A DNA stretch of 64,000 nucleotides from Candidatus Kaistia colombiensis. Lineage in GTDB: Bacteria; Pseudomonadota; Alphaproteobacteria; Rhizobiales; Kaistiaceae. The position numbers were made by a program, and so were the translations under genes. The notes beneath the pieces were generated by a model that was given only the letters and a program-made list of their open reading frames with translations, was not told the DNA's origin and searched no databases. The stretch is taken from NCBI GenBank assembly GCA_029203105.1, contig CP119318.1, positions 2,122,501 through 2,186,500 on the forward strand, read 5' to 3'. This document shows, in pieces, positions 25,920-35,016 of this stretch. Each line of letters begins with the position of its first letter. Position 1 is the stretch's first letter.

Positions 25920-26525
25920 CTAGAACGGCCAGAGCTTGCTGACGTCGAACTTCTTCTTGACCTTCTCCGGCTCGGTCATCGGCGCGTTCGGGTCGGCGGC
26001 GCGATAGCCGGCGGGCGGCTCAGTCAGATATTTGCGCGTCGGGTTGCCATTGGCGTCATACGAGCCCGACTTGCCACTGTGCAGCGCCTCCCAGGCCTTC
26101 TTGCCTTCCGCCTTGCGGGCTTCGGAATATTCCTCGTCGCGGCGGCTGAAGGAGGTCTGGCCGGGCGCCAGCTTCAGGTTCGGCGCGCCCTCACTGTTCG
26201 GCGCGACGGCGTCGTTCTCGCGCTTCTTGCGCCGGGCGACGTCCTTGTCCTTGGGCCAGTTCGGGTCGCCGGCGGAGGCGACGACGGCCTCTCCCGGCTG
26301 CGGCAGCGACTTGGACGGCGGAACGACGATGCCACCACGCGGCTTGTAGTCGATCGGCGCGCGGTCTTCGGCGCCGAGGCTGGCGATGCTCATGACGTCC
26401 GTCAGCGTCTGCGTCTCGGGCGATACGCCCGTGCCATACGTCGTGCCGGAACAGCCGGCGAGGGCGGCCAGGACAAGGGCTCCCGCGGGGAGAACCAGAT
26501 AACGCTGAACAGTCGAAGCGGGCAT
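25920..26525 (-). CDS. Putative lipoprotein
   Basis: A 201-residue protein with a lipoprotein signal: a hydrophobic stretch LVLPAGALVLAALAGC ends in the lipobox LAGC (Cys25). The mature part is hydrophilic and partly disordered, rich in Lys, Glu and Pro, with a C-terminal motif DVSKLWPF. It does not match a family I can name. Outer-membrane anchoring is predicted because the residue after Cys is Ser, not Asp. It shares a terminator with the convergent L,D-transpeptidase. Confidence 0.8.
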   Translation of the reverse strand: MPASTVQRYLVLPAGALVLAALAGCSGTTYGTGVSPETQTLTDVMSIASLGAEDRAPIDYKPRGGIVVPPSKSLPQPGEAVVASAGDPNWPKDKDVARRKKRENDAVAPNSEGAPNLKLAPGQTSFSRRDEEYSEARKAEGKKAWEALHSGKSGSYDANGNPTRKYLTEPPAGYRAADPNAPMTEPEKVKKKFDVSKLWPF

Positions 26526-26629
26526 GTCGATCGATCACTCCTGGGCGCGCTCGAATCGGCACACCTTAGCCTGTGTCGTGTTAAACGCAGAAAAGCAGGC
26601 GAAATTCCGGCACGGTCTCGCGCGCCCTT

Positions 26630-27667
26630 CTACCGGATCGGTTCCCCCGGAGCAACACGCGGCGGCGGCGCGATCATGGCCAGGCGCTGGTCGAGCGCGG
26701 AACCGGGACCGGACGTGGCGAGGATGCGGCGCGCATCGAGCGAATCCCGGTCCATCTGTTCGATCAAAGCCTCGATCGAGTCGAAGCGCGCCTCGGGGCG
26801 CAGAAAAGCGTGGAAGGTCACCACGACGGTCTCGTCGTAGAGCTGCTCGTGAAAATCGAACACATGCACCTCGAGCAGCACGGCGCCATTGTCGAAGGTC
26901 GGCCGGCGGCCATAGCTGGCGACGGCGTCGTGCACCGTGCCGTCGGCGCGGGTGAGGGTCACGGCATAGACCCCGAGCGCCAGGCCGCAATCGGCAGGCA
27001 GCCGGACATTCGCCGTCGGATAGCCCAGTTCGCGCCCGCGCTTGTCGCCATGCTGGACGGTGCCGGTGACGAACCAGCGATAGCCGAGCTCGGCATTCGC
27101 GGTCTCGATCGCCCCCCGTTCGAGCGCCTGGCGAACGCGGCTCGACGAAAAGGCGGCGCCGTGGTCGTCGATGACCGCGCCGAGCACCGACATGGTGAAG
27201 CCGCAGCGTACGCCCTCATGCGCCAGGAAGGCCGGCGAGCCCTGCCGGTCATGGCCGAAATGGAAGTCATGGCCGATGATGGCGGCCGAGATGCCGAGCT
27301 GCCGCACCAGCACTTCGTCGACGAAATCCGTTGCGCTGGTCTTGGAGAACTCCTGGTCGAAATCGGCGACCACGATGCCGTCCAGGCCGAAGGCCGCCGC
27401 GATTCGCGCCTTGGCCTCGACCGGGGTCAGGCGGAACAGCGGTGTTTCGGGCCGGAAGACGCTGCGCGGATGCGGCTCGAAGGTCAGCAGCAGCGCGGGC
27501 GCGCGATGGGCATTCGCCTCGCTGCGGGCCGCCTCGAGCAGGGCCTGATGGCCGCGATGCATGCCGTCGAAATTGCCGATGGCGATCGCGCTGCGCCGGT
27601 ATTCCGCCGGCAGTGCGTCGAGCGGAAGGATCCGGGCTGCGGGCAGGGGCGCGTTGGCGCTCGTCAT
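26630..27667 (-). CDS. ribF: Bifunctional riboflavin kinase / FAD synthetase
   Basis: Converts riboflavin to FMN and then FAD, 345 residues. The N-terminal adenylyltransferase has IAIGNFDGMHRGHQALLEAA (HxGH-type nucleotide-binding site) and a GHDFHFGHDRQGSPA segment. The C-terminal kinase has GDKRGRELGYPTANVRLP, the flavin/ATP-binding PTAN motif, and ends with FLRPEARFDSIEALIEQMDR. It is transcribed after the HAD phosphatase gene (81-base gap), possibly as one unit. Confidence 0.95.
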   Translation of the reverse strand: MTSANAPLPAARILPLDALPAEYRRSAIAIGNFDGMHRGHQALLEAARSEANAHRAPALLLTFEPHPRSVFRPETPLFRLTPVEAKARIAAAFGLDGIVVADFDQEFSKTSATDFVDEVLVRQLGISAAIIGHDFHFGHDRQGSPAFLAHEGVRCGFTMSVLGAVIDDHGAAFSSSRVRQALERGAIETANAELGYRWFVTGTVQHGDKRGRELGYPTANVRLPADCGLALGVYAVTLTRADGTVHDAVASYGRRPTFDNGAVLLEVHVFDFHEQLYDETVVVTFHAFLRPEARFDSIEALIEQMDRDSLDARRILATSGPGSALDQRLAMIAPPPRVAPGEPIR

Positions 27668-27748
27668 GATGGCTCCACTTGAGCCGGCCGATGGGGCGAC
27701 GGCGGCTGCGGCCGGAAACTGGCCTCTCGATCGGGCATGGTCAAGCCG

Positions 27749-28693
27749 TCAGTTTCGACCGCCCAGGCTTCGTCTGCGCAAGTCCGATGAGCGCCGGCGA
27801 GGGCCGCGCCCATTTTGCGGTCGCCAGGCCAGATGCGGGATAAACGCCCGCGCGCCGAGTTCCTTTTCGACCAGGAAGCGATGTACCGCGGCGGTTTCCG
27901 GGGCTTCGGTCGGACCGAAGCTGGCCGAATGGATGCCGCCGGTGACGAACAGCACGTCGAGTTCCTGCTGGCAGGCGCCGCGAAGATCGGTGGGGGCGCC
28001 ATCGCCGATGGCCATGACCTCGTGCCGGGCAATCGGGCTGCCCTGGATCGCCGCCGCCTTCTTGAGCGCTGCCTCGTAGATCGGCGCGTTGGGCTTGCCG
28101 GCGACGAAACTCGTGCCCCCCATCGCCTTGTAGCGCTCGGCGAGCGAACCGGCACACCAGACGAACCGGTCGCCGCGCTCGACGACGATGTCGGGATTGG
28201 CGCAGATCATCGGCAGGTCGCGCCGCCGCCAAGCTTCGAAGCGCGCGTCATAGTCGTCCGGTGTCTCGACGGTGTCGTTGAACAGACCCGTGCAGGAGAT
28301 CAGCTCCGCGTCTTCCTCGCCGACCAGTTGCAGGTCGAGCCCGTCATAGAGGGTCTTCTCGCGCTCATTGCCGACATGGAACGTCTTGGCCGCGCCGCGT
28401 TCGGCCAGCAGAGCGCGCGTGACGTCGCCCGAGGTGACGATCGCGTCATAGCAGTCCGGACTGACGCCCAGAGTGCCCATCTGCTCGACGATGAAATGGC
28501 TGGTGCGCGGCGCGTTGGTGATCAGCACGACGATGCCGCCCTGGGCGCGGTATCGCGTCAGCGCGTCGCAGGCCGGCGGGAACGACCGCACGCCATTGTG
28601 GATGACACCCCAGACATCGCAGAGGACGGCGCGATACTGGGCGGCGAGCTCCGACAGGCCGGAGACAGCGATGGGCGAGGTCGTATTGGTCAT
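27749..28693 (-). CDS. TIGR01459-type HAD-IIA hydrolase
   Basis: A 314-residue NagD-like HAD phosphatase of the TIGR01459 family, common in Alphaproteobacteria. The nucleophile motif is VLCDVWGVIHNG, a typical DxWG form; motif II is ITNAPR; motif III and IV include VAGKPNAPIYEAAL and AIGDGAPTDLRGA. The natural end of the family appears near PHLAW; residues 291-314 add an Arg-rich tail that looks like readthrough into a different frame's sequence. It sits upstream of ribF on the same strand, and a flavin-phosphate substrate is an attractive but unproven guess. Confidence 0.88.
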   Translation of the reverse strand: MTNTTSPIAVSGLSELAAQYRAVLCDVWGVIHNGVRSFPPACDALTRYRAQGGIVVLITNAPRTSHFIVEQMGTLGVSPDCYDAIVTSGDVTRALLAERGAAKTFHVGNEREKTLYDGLDLQLVGEEDAELISCTGLFNDTVETPDDYDARFEAWRRRDLPMICANPDIVVERGDRFVWCAGSLAERYKAMGGTSFVAGKPNAPIYEAALKKAAAIQGSPIARHEVMAIGDGAPTDLRGACQQELDVLFVTGGIHSASFGPTEAPETAAVHRFLVEKELGARAFIPHLAWRPQNGRGPRRRSSDLRRRSLGGRN

Positions 28694-29124
28694 AAGCGGG
28701 GCGTATTGCTTCCGCTCGCAGGGGTCAAGCTCGGCCGCCAGGAATGATGGGCAGCCGCACGAATATGCCGCCCGCCGCGGCAGCAGCGGGCTGCCCGGTC
28801 GCCTCCGGCGAGCCCGCGCGGCATTTTTGCGCCATCCGGCCTTGATCTCGACAAGAAGTCGCGATGGGGTTGCGTTGCGTCAGCTTCGGGCAAAACACGG
28901 GGATTTCCGATTTCGCCGTTCGGCTTGCCCGAAGTCCATGATACCCAAACTAACGACCTCCCGGTGTGCCGGAGCAGTTCCGTGCCTGTTTTCGCCTCTG
29001 GTCGTCTCGTTGTGCTTGAGCGTGCAAAGGGGCGCAAGATGACCGGCATTGAGTGGCCGGCCGCCATGGCCCTGCCGGAACAGGCGGGAGCCGCGTCAAC
29101 CCGTGCTGGAGATGGGGAAGGGTC
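28694..29124. other. Intergenic region, divergent promoters
   Basis: About 430 bases between the divergent HAD gene and the first TolB/TPR regulator. I found no convincing reading frame, RNA gene or strong hairpin. It must hold both promoters, but I cannot place them; I saw no TGGCAC-N5-TTGC sigma-54 element. Confidence 0.5.
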
Positions 29125-30882
29125 GTGAACTACATGCCGCCCGACCCAGGGTCCGCATTCAACCTTGATTCGGTTGCCGCTGCCGAGGTTCGCGCCGCGC
29201 TGCGCAAGATCCTGCAGAGCGACGAATTCGTCGCATCGCCCCAGCTCTGCGCGTTCCTGACTTACATCGTCGAGGCCCATCTGGCGGGCAACGAGCATAA
29301 GCTCAAGGGGCAGACCATCGGCACGGTCGTCCTGGGGCGGCCGGAAGGCTACGATTCGCAGCGCGATCCGATCGTTCGGGTCGAGGCCAACCGTCTGCGC
29401 CGGACGCTCGCCGCCTATTATGAGCACGGAGGCGCCGAGGATCCGGTCCGCGTCGTCGTCGAGCGGGGTTCCTACGTGCCGCGCTTCGAGCGCATCGTCC
29501 CCGAGCCGCCGCCCTTGCCGCAGGCGGCCATGCCGCAACCAACCCCGGCCCAGCCGGACTCGGGCGGTTCTTGGCCCGGGGCTATCCTCATTGGCGTCGT
29601 CCTGGCATCGATTGCCATCGCGCTGCTCGGGGTTTTCCTTTTCCTGAAGCCCGCCACGGGCATCGCGCCGGCTAAGGTCCAGAGCGCGGATGCCGCAGCC
29701 GGTTCCAACAGGGCGGCCACGCCGCACGCTGCCACCCCCTATCTACCCAGCGTCGCGGTCCTGCCGTTCGCCGCACCCGGGCCGGGCGCGGCGGCGGAAC
29801 GCGGCGAGGAGCTCGTGTCGGGTCTGACGGTGGCGCTCGCCCGTTTCCCGGAACTGCGTGTGCTGGCGAGCGGCGACCAGCCGGCGGATTTTCGCGTCGA
29901 GGGCGACATTGCCGTGTCCGATCGGAAGAGCACCGTCTCCATGCGCCTCTCCTCGGCCCGGACCGCCGAGGTTCTCTGGAGCGCGTCGATCGACATGCCC
30001 GTCGCCGAACTGGTGACCCGCCCGGGCATCGATCGAATTCTGGCCATCGCGACGACGGCGATCGCCCCGCAATTCGGCGCCATCGCCCAGCATGTTTCGC
30101 GCGGCGCCGCCGGCCCGGCCGGCGAGATGAGCGGCTATGATTGCCTGATCGAGGCGCAGCTGCACGGCCATCGGCTCGACGACGCCAACTGGCGGCGCGT
30201 CGACGGCTGCCTCGGCGATATCATCGAGCGCTATCCCTCCTTCGGCACGGCGTGGGCGTCGCGCGCGCTGCTTCTCATGGAACGCTATCGGCTCAATCCG
30301 GATAGGGCCGGGGCACTGGAATCGCAGAAGGAGGCCGAGGACTTGGCGCGCCACGCGCTGCAGCTCGAGCCGACCAATGTCCGCGCCATGACCGCGGTTG
30401 CGACCGTGGCGTTCAGCCGGGGCGATCTGGAGGCGGCGCGCAACATCGGGCTGCGCGCCATCACCGCCAATCCCTACGATCCGCTTTCGCGGTCGCAATA
30501 TGTGCTGGCCCTTATCGCCTCCGATTATCCCGACCAGGCGCTGCAGCAGGCGGCGGCGGCGCGCTTGCTCGACCCCGCCCATGTTTCCTTCTACGATTCG
30601 CTGGATTTGCTGGCCAGGATCGGCAAGCCGGTCAAGACCGAGCCGGTGTCCGGCGCGGTCATAGCGGATGTGTCGCTGTTGCCCTATGGTGCCGTCGCGC
30701 GCGTGCTGGCCTATGATGCGACCGGTCCGATCGCCGCTCGCGACACTGCCGTGAAGGCGCTCTACGAACTCATGCCTCTTTTCGCCACCGATATGCCCGC
30801 CGCGCTCCGTCGACAGTTTCCGCCTTCGCCCTACACCCGGCGCCTCCAGGAAGCCCTGAGCCGGGCCGGCGTTGGCAGCTGA
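29125..30882 (+). CDS. CadC-like membrane protein: winged-helix-like domain, TM, TolB-like domain, TPRs (copy 1)
   Basis: A 585-residue single-pass protein. Residues ~17-122 resemble a winged helix: helices up to LCAFLTYIVEAHLAG, then DPIVRVEANRLRRTLAAYY where the OmpR/CadC recognition helix would sit, and a wing-like hairpin VRVVVERGSYVPRF. One membrane helix follows (about 152-174). The outer part starts with SVAVLPFAAPGPG (TolB/FlgO-like, 208-300) and ends in helical TPR-like repeats (about 360-520). This order suggests a cytoplasmic DNA-binding domain signalling from a periplasmic sensor. The GTG at 29125 follows GGGGAAGG; ATG 29134 is an alternative. Its paralogue starts 12 bases downstream. 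The DNA-binding claim is inference. Confidence 0.75.
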   Translation: MNYMPPDPGSAFNLDSVAAAEVRAALRKILQSDEFVASPQLCAFLTYIVEAHLAGNEHKLKGQTIGTVVLGRPEGYDSQRDPIVRVEANRLRRTLAAYYEHGGAEDPVRVVVERGSYVPRFERIVPEPPPLPQAAMPQPTPAQPDSGGSWPGAILIGVVLASIAIALLGVFLFLKPATGIAPAKVQSADAAAGSNRAATPHAATPYLPSVAVLPFAAPGPGAAAERGEELVSGLTVALARFPELRVLASGDQPADFRVEGDIAVSDRKSTVSMRLSSARTAEVLWSASIDMPVAELVTRPGIDRILAIATTAIAPQFGAIAQHVSRGAAGPAGEMSGYDCLIEAQLHGHRLDDANWRRVDGCLGDIIERYPSFGTAWASRALLLMERYRLNPDRAGALESQKEAEDLARHALQLEPTNVRAMTAVATVAFSRGDLEAARNIGLRAITANPYDPLSRSQYVLALIASDYPDQALQQAAAARLLDPAHVSFYDSLDLLARIGKPVKTEPVSGAVIADVSLLPYGAVARVLAYDATGPIAARDTAVKALYELMPLFATDMPAALRRQFPPSPYTRRLQEALSRAGVGS

Positions 30883-30894
30883 GGTGGCGGCGCG

Positions 30895-32649
30895 ATGACG
30901 AAGCAGATTTTTCTGGAGGAGCCACAGGAGCCGGAGATCGGGCCAGCGCGCATCCGGGCCGCGCTCATCGAGATCCAGGCATCCGCGTCCTTCGCGGCGT
31001 CGCGCCAGCTCAGCGCCTTCCTGTCCTATGTCGTCGAGAAAACGCTGGCCGGCGAGGCCGACCGCATCAAGGCCTATTCGATCGCGACCGAGGCGCTTGG
31101 CCGGCCGGAAACCTTCGACCCCGCCTCGGATCCGATCGTGCGCGTCGAAGCAGGCCGCCTGCGCAAGGCGCTCGACGCCTATTATCGGGCGGAGGGGGCG
31201 TCCGCCCGGCTTCGCGTCGCCATGCCGCGCGGCAGCTATGTCCCGCACTTCGAACGGATCGCCGTTCCGACCGAGGCCGACGCCGTTGCGGACGCCACCG
31301 CTGGCGCGGCGACCGATGGTGCCGTCGAGGCGGCCCCGCCCGGCGCGTGGCAGGTCGCATCCAAGGCGCTCTGGCGGCTTCGCATCGGCGGGGCTCTGGC
31401 CATCGTGGTGTTCCTGATGGCGCTCGGCGTGTTCGGGCTGCGCCAGGCGGTCCGCGCCGATGCCGAGGCCGGCGCCGTCGCCGCCGCGGTGGCCGAAACG
31501 GCACCGCCGTTGACGGCGAGACCGTTGGCCCCGCGCATCTTCGTGGCGCCGTTCGCGATCGCCGACGAAGCGGCCGTCGGCGTCTCCGGCAAGCAGTTTG
31601 CCGTGATGCTGGCGACGGCGCTCTCGCGCTTCGACGAGGTCGCGGTGGTGACCCGCATGGACGGCGATGTCGACTATCTCTTGAGCGGCCGGCTCTCGGC
31701 CGGCCTGACCGGGATCTCGGCTTCGGCGTTGCTGACCGATGCCGAATCGGGCCGCGTGATCTGGTCGTCGCAGACGACGCTGCCGCGCAATCCGGTCCGG
31801 CCGTCGGCGACCATCGGCCTGTTGAACAGCACGATTGCCACCGCCATCGCCCAGCCCTATGGCGTCGTGCTCTCCGATCGCTTGGCCAGGACCGATCTCG
31901 CCGATGACGGCTTTTCCTGCGTGATCCGCTCCTTCAACTACTGGCGCAGCTTCGCGCCGAAGACGTTTGGCGAGGTCAGATCCTGCCTGGAGGAACTGAC
32001 GCATCGCTATCCGGCGTTTGCGCCGCCCTATGCGCAACTCACCTTTCTCTATCTCGCCGAAGGCGAATTGAGCTTCGAGCCGGACTCCCGTCGCTCCGCT
32101 CTGGAGCGTGCGGTCAAGGCGTCGGCGATGGCTGTCCAGCTGGCGCCGACCAGCGCCAGGGCGATGCAGGCGCTGCAATTCACCTACTACGCCGATGGCC
32201 AACTCCAGCGCGCCATCGAGGCGGGCAACCGGGCGATGACGCTGAACCCGCTCGATACGGATATTCGCGCCACGCAGGGACAGATGCTGATCCTCGCCGG
32301 CCGCTACCAGCTCGGCATGCGGCTGATCGAGGAAGCGGCCAGCAGCAACGCCGCCTATCCGCCCTGGTACGATCTCTACCTGGCGCTGGCGGCGTTCCAG
32401 GGCGGCAAGACCGAGGTGCTGCGCACGCTGATGGGCCGCGTCGATCTGCCGGACCATCCGCTGGCGGCATATCTCGGCGTCATCGCGGCCGCCGACCCGG
32501 CCGCCCGAACGGCGGCGATTGCCCGGGCGCGTGCCCGCTTCCCGGCGCTGGCGACCGATCCGGAGCGCGTCCTGGCCCGCCTGGTGCCGAACCCGGCGCT
32601 GGTGGAGAAGCTGGTCGCCGCCGCCAGGCAGGCCGGCCTGCAGAGCTGA
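30895..32649 (+). CDS. CadC-like membrane protein: winged-helix-like domain, TM, TolB-like domain, TPRs (copy 2)
   Basis: A 584-residue paralogue of the preceding protein. It keeps the N-terminal block (AALIEIQASASFAASRQLSA, then DPIVRVEAGRLRKALDAYY and MPRGSYVPHFER, residues 20-121). A TM segment lies at about 163-183, a weaker TolB-like region at ~213-300 (RIFVAPFAI instead of AVLPFA), and TPR-like helices follow. A GAGGTG ribosome site overlaps the upstream stop, so the pair is one operon. Divergence is concentrated in the periplasmic half, as expected if the two sense different signals or form a heterodimer. Confidence 0.75.
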   Translation: MTKQIFLEEPQEPEIGPARIRAALIEIQASASFAASRQLSAFLSYVVEKTLAGEADRIKAYSIATEALGRPETFDPASDPIVRVEAGRLRKALDAYYRAEGASARLRVAMPRGSYVPHFERIAVPTEADAVADATAGAATDGAVEAAPPGAWQVASKALWRLRIGGALAIVVFLMALGVFGLRQAVRADAEAGAVAAAVAETAPPLTARPLAPRIFVAPFAIADEAAVGVSGKQFAVMLATALSRFDEVAVVTRMDGDVDYLLSGRLSAGLTGISASALLTDAESGRVIWSSQTTLPRNPVRPSATIGLLNSTIATAIAQPYGVVLSDRLARTDLADDGFSCVIRSFNYWRSFAPKTFGEVRSCLEELTHRYPAFAPPYAQLTFLYLAEGELSFEPDSRRSALERAVKASAMAVQLAPTSARAMQALQFTYYADGQLQRAIEAGNRAMTLNPLDTDIRATQGQMLILAGRYQLGMRLIEEAASSNAAYPPWYDLYLALAAFQGGKTEVLRTLMGRVDLPDHPLAAYLGVIAAADPAARTAAIARARARFPALATDPERVLARLVPNPALVEKLVAAARQAGLQS

Positions 32650-32766
32650 AATTGCGCTGTCGTTTCACGCGATTGGCGGATGTTTCGGAAGGTTTTGTTT
32701 ACCCTGTTCTGAGAAGAATGGTCCGTCGCGAAAAATGTTTCGCGGCGGAAGAGGGGTCTTCCAGGC

Positions 32767-34197
32767 ATGGGTTTCGGTGGCGGCTCGCAAGAGCTCGTTC
32801 AGGTTCTGATCGTCGATGCGGATCCGGTGCAGCGACGCACGGTCTCGGCGCAGCTGACGGCGCAGGCGGGGTTTCGCTTCGCGCCCGTGGCCTTCGCAAC
32901 CAAGGCCGAGGCGCTCGAATGCCTCGCCGGCCGGCCGCATTCGATCGTCGTCGCGGATCTCGAGACGGTGGGTGGCGTCGACCAGCTCGGCGGCCTGTCG
33001 AGCAATGATTCTTCCGTCATCGCGATGAGCGCGCGCGGCTCTGTCCATGCCGCGGTCGCTGCCATGCGCGCCGGCGCCATCGACTTTCTGCCGAAGCCGT
33101 TCGGCGCGGCAGCGTTGCTCGATCGGCTGGAAGCCGCCATCGCGCAGTGGCCGGCAGCCAGGCCGCTCGAAACCAAATCCGCCGAAATGCCCTTGCCGAA
33201 GCCGGCCGCGACGAGCCTGGCGCGCGAGGACTTCGAGGGCTTTATCGGCCGCTCCGCTGCCATGGGCCTCGTCTACGACCAGATCAGCCGCATCGCGCCG
33301 TCGAAGGCACCCGTCTTCGTCACCGGCGAGAGTGGCACCGGCAAGGAGCTCTGCGCCGAGGCGATCCATGGACGCTCGGGCCGGGCGGCAGGGCCGTTCA
33401 TCGCGATCAATTGCAGCGCGATCCCGAAGGATCTGATGGAGAGCGAGATATTCGGCCATGTCCGCGGCGCCTTCACCGGCGCGGCCGAGACGCGTCTCGG
33501 CGCGGCCGAGCTGGCCGATGGCGGCACGCTGTTCCTTGACGAGATCGGCGAGATGGATCTCGGCCTGCAGGCGAAGCTGCTGCGCTTCATCCAGAGCGGT
33601 ACCGTCCAGCGCGTCGGCGACGTCACCACGCGGCGGGTCGACGTGCGGATCGTCTGCGCCACGCATCGCGATCCGTTCGCCGAGATAGCTGCCGGACGGT
33701 TCCGCGAGGACCTGTTCTACCGGCTGCATGTGCTGCCGATCCAGCTGCCGGCGCTGCGCGAGCGACCCGAGGACGTCCTGCCGCTCGCCTCGGCCTTCCT
33801 CGCCCGCTATGCGGCGGAGGAGGCGCGCGGCTTCCGCAGCTTCGATCCCGAGGCGGCGGCGATGCTGATGCGCCATGCCTGGCCGGGCAATGTCCGCGAA
33901 CTGCAGAACGCGATCCGCCGGGTGGTCGTGCTGCACCAGGGGACGGAGGTGACGGTCGCCATGCTGCCGTCGACCCTCCGTCGTGGCGGCACGGTGCTCC
34001 CGCCTGACTTTGCCGTCGTAGAATCCCGCGCGGCGGCTGGGGCAGTCGCGCCGTTCTGGGAGCAGGAACGATCGATCATCGAGTGCGCCGTCGAGGCGCA
34101 TGGCGGCAATATCGCGCGCGCCGCGGCCGCGCTCGAGATCAGTCCGTCGACGATCTACCGCAAGCGCCAGGCATGGCTGGAGCGGCGGACGGCATAA
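32767..34197 (+). CDS. Sigma-54-dependent response regulator (NtrC type)
   Basis: A 476-residue activator. The receiver domain (about 11-125) has acidic pocket Asp17/Asp19, a phosphorylatable Asp64 in VVADLE, switch Ser88 and Lys110 in FLPKPF. The AAA+ domain has Walker A GESGTGKE (187-194), the sigma-54 contact loop GAFTGA (234-239) and Walker B GTLFLDEIGE. The C-terminal Fis-type HTH is GGNIARAAAALEISPSTIYR. All catalytic residues are present. No histidine kinase or rpoN lies next to it. The two TolB/TPR proteins directly upstream (117-base gap) are candidate partners. Targets are unknown. Confidence 0.92.
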   Translation: MGFGGGSQELVQVLIVDADPVQRRTVSAQLTAQAGFRFAPVAFATKAEALECLAGRPHSIVVADLETVGGVDQLGGLSSNDSSVIAMSARGSVHAAVAAMRAGAIDFLPKPFGAAALLDRLEAAIAQWPAARPLETKSAEMPLPKPAATSLAREDFEGFIGRSAAMGLVYDQISRIAPSKAPVFVTGESGTGKELCAEAIHGRSGRAAGPFIAINCSAIPKDLMESEIFGHVRGAFTGAAETRLGAAELADGGTLFLDEIGEMDLGLQAKLLRFIQSGTVQRVGDVTTRRVDVRIVCATHRDPFAEIAAGRFREDLFYRLHVLPIQLPALRERPEDVLPLASAFLARYAAEEARGFRSFDPEAAAMLMRHAWPGNVRELQNAIRRVVVLHQGTEVTVAMLPSTLRRGGTVLPPDFAVVESRAAAGAVAPFWEQERSIIECAVEAHGGNIARAAAALEISPSTIYRKRQAWLERRTA

Positions 34198-34320
34198 GCC
34201 GTTGGCGCACTGAATTAATCCTCATTTGTCGAAGCTCTTGCGCAGGACGCGGCGGAACGGCATCTTCGCGCGAAACGGGGCTGTAGGGGCGCTAGCCGCG
34301 CCCGAGACGAGGGGAAAGAC

Positions 34321-34905
34321 ATGAAGGATCGGGCATCCCGGATCTCCGGGATTGCAATGGCGGGCGCGTTGCTTTTCGCGGCCTGCGGCGCAGCTGTGGC
34401 GGGCGAAGTCGCCGACAAGGCCGGCGAGGCGGAGGCTCTGCTTCAGGCCGGCAAGCCGGCCGAGGCGCAGCAGGCGCTCGACGCCGCGGTCGAGGCCTTC
34501 TGGAAGTCGGCGCCGCTGACGTTGAAGAATGCGCGTTTCGTCGACGATGCCAAGGGCTTCGGCGACTACACCGCCCATGCCGGCAAAAGCTTCGCCCCTT
34601 CGGCCAATCTGCAGGTCTATGTCGAGCCGCAGGGCTTTGGCTGGACCGAGGTCGCGGACGGCTACAAGATCGCCTTCTCCTCCGAGATCGAGATCCGCAA
34701 TGCGAGCGGCCAGATCCTGACCAAGTCGGCGACGCCGGCGCTGTTCGAGAAGGTCGGCCGCAACAAGAATCGCGAGTTCCAGATCACCGTCGGCTTCCAG
34801 TTGCCGGCGCTGAAGGCGGGCGACTACGTGCTGGTCCTGCATGTCACCGACACGACGACCGGTCGTTCGGCACCGCTCGAGTTGCCGTTTTCCGTTTCCG
34901 GCTGA
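34321..34905 (+). CDS. Periplasmic protein of unknown function
   Basis: A 194-residue exported protein. Its signal peptide (ISGIAMAGALLFAACGAAVA) is probably cut by signal peptidase I near AVAGEV; an F-A-A-C stretch resembles a weak lipobox, so lipidation is not excluded. The mature part begins with a helical segment (ADKAGEAEALLQAGKPAEAQ) and continues as a beta-rich domain ending DTTTGRSAPLELPFSVSG. I do not recognise the family. GAGGGGAAAG precedes the ATG. It lies between the sigma-54 activator and the phospholipid cassette, and could belong to either. Confidence 0.75.
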   Translation: MKDRASRISGIAMAGALLFAACGAAVAGEVADKAGEAEALLQAGKPAEAQQALDAAVEAFWKSAPLTLKNARFVDDAKGFGDYTAHAGKSFAPSANLQVYVEPQGFGWTEVADGYKIAFSSEIEIRNASGQILTKSATPALFEKVGRNKNREFQITVGFQLPALKAGDYVLVLHVTDTTTGRSAPLELPFSVSG

Positions 34906-35016
34906 TCGCAGGCGATCTTTCCTGTGATCGGTTTCATAGCCCTGCCGGTCCGGCCGGGTGCATGAAGGGTGGAACGTTGGGCCGACGTCCGGCGATGTTG
35001 AAGTGCGACGCTTTGC

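Noticed and set aside
28925..29128. Short frame upstream of the first TolB/TPR gene
   Set aside because: No ribosome site, no recognisable features, and it overlaps the likely ribosome site of the downstream gene.
29743..32457. 904-codon open frame opposite the TolB/TPR pair
   Set aside because: Composition is that of a reverse-complement shadow (His, Arg, Gly, Asp-rich, no hydrophobic core); the plus-strand genes have ribosome sites, TM segments and paralogy.
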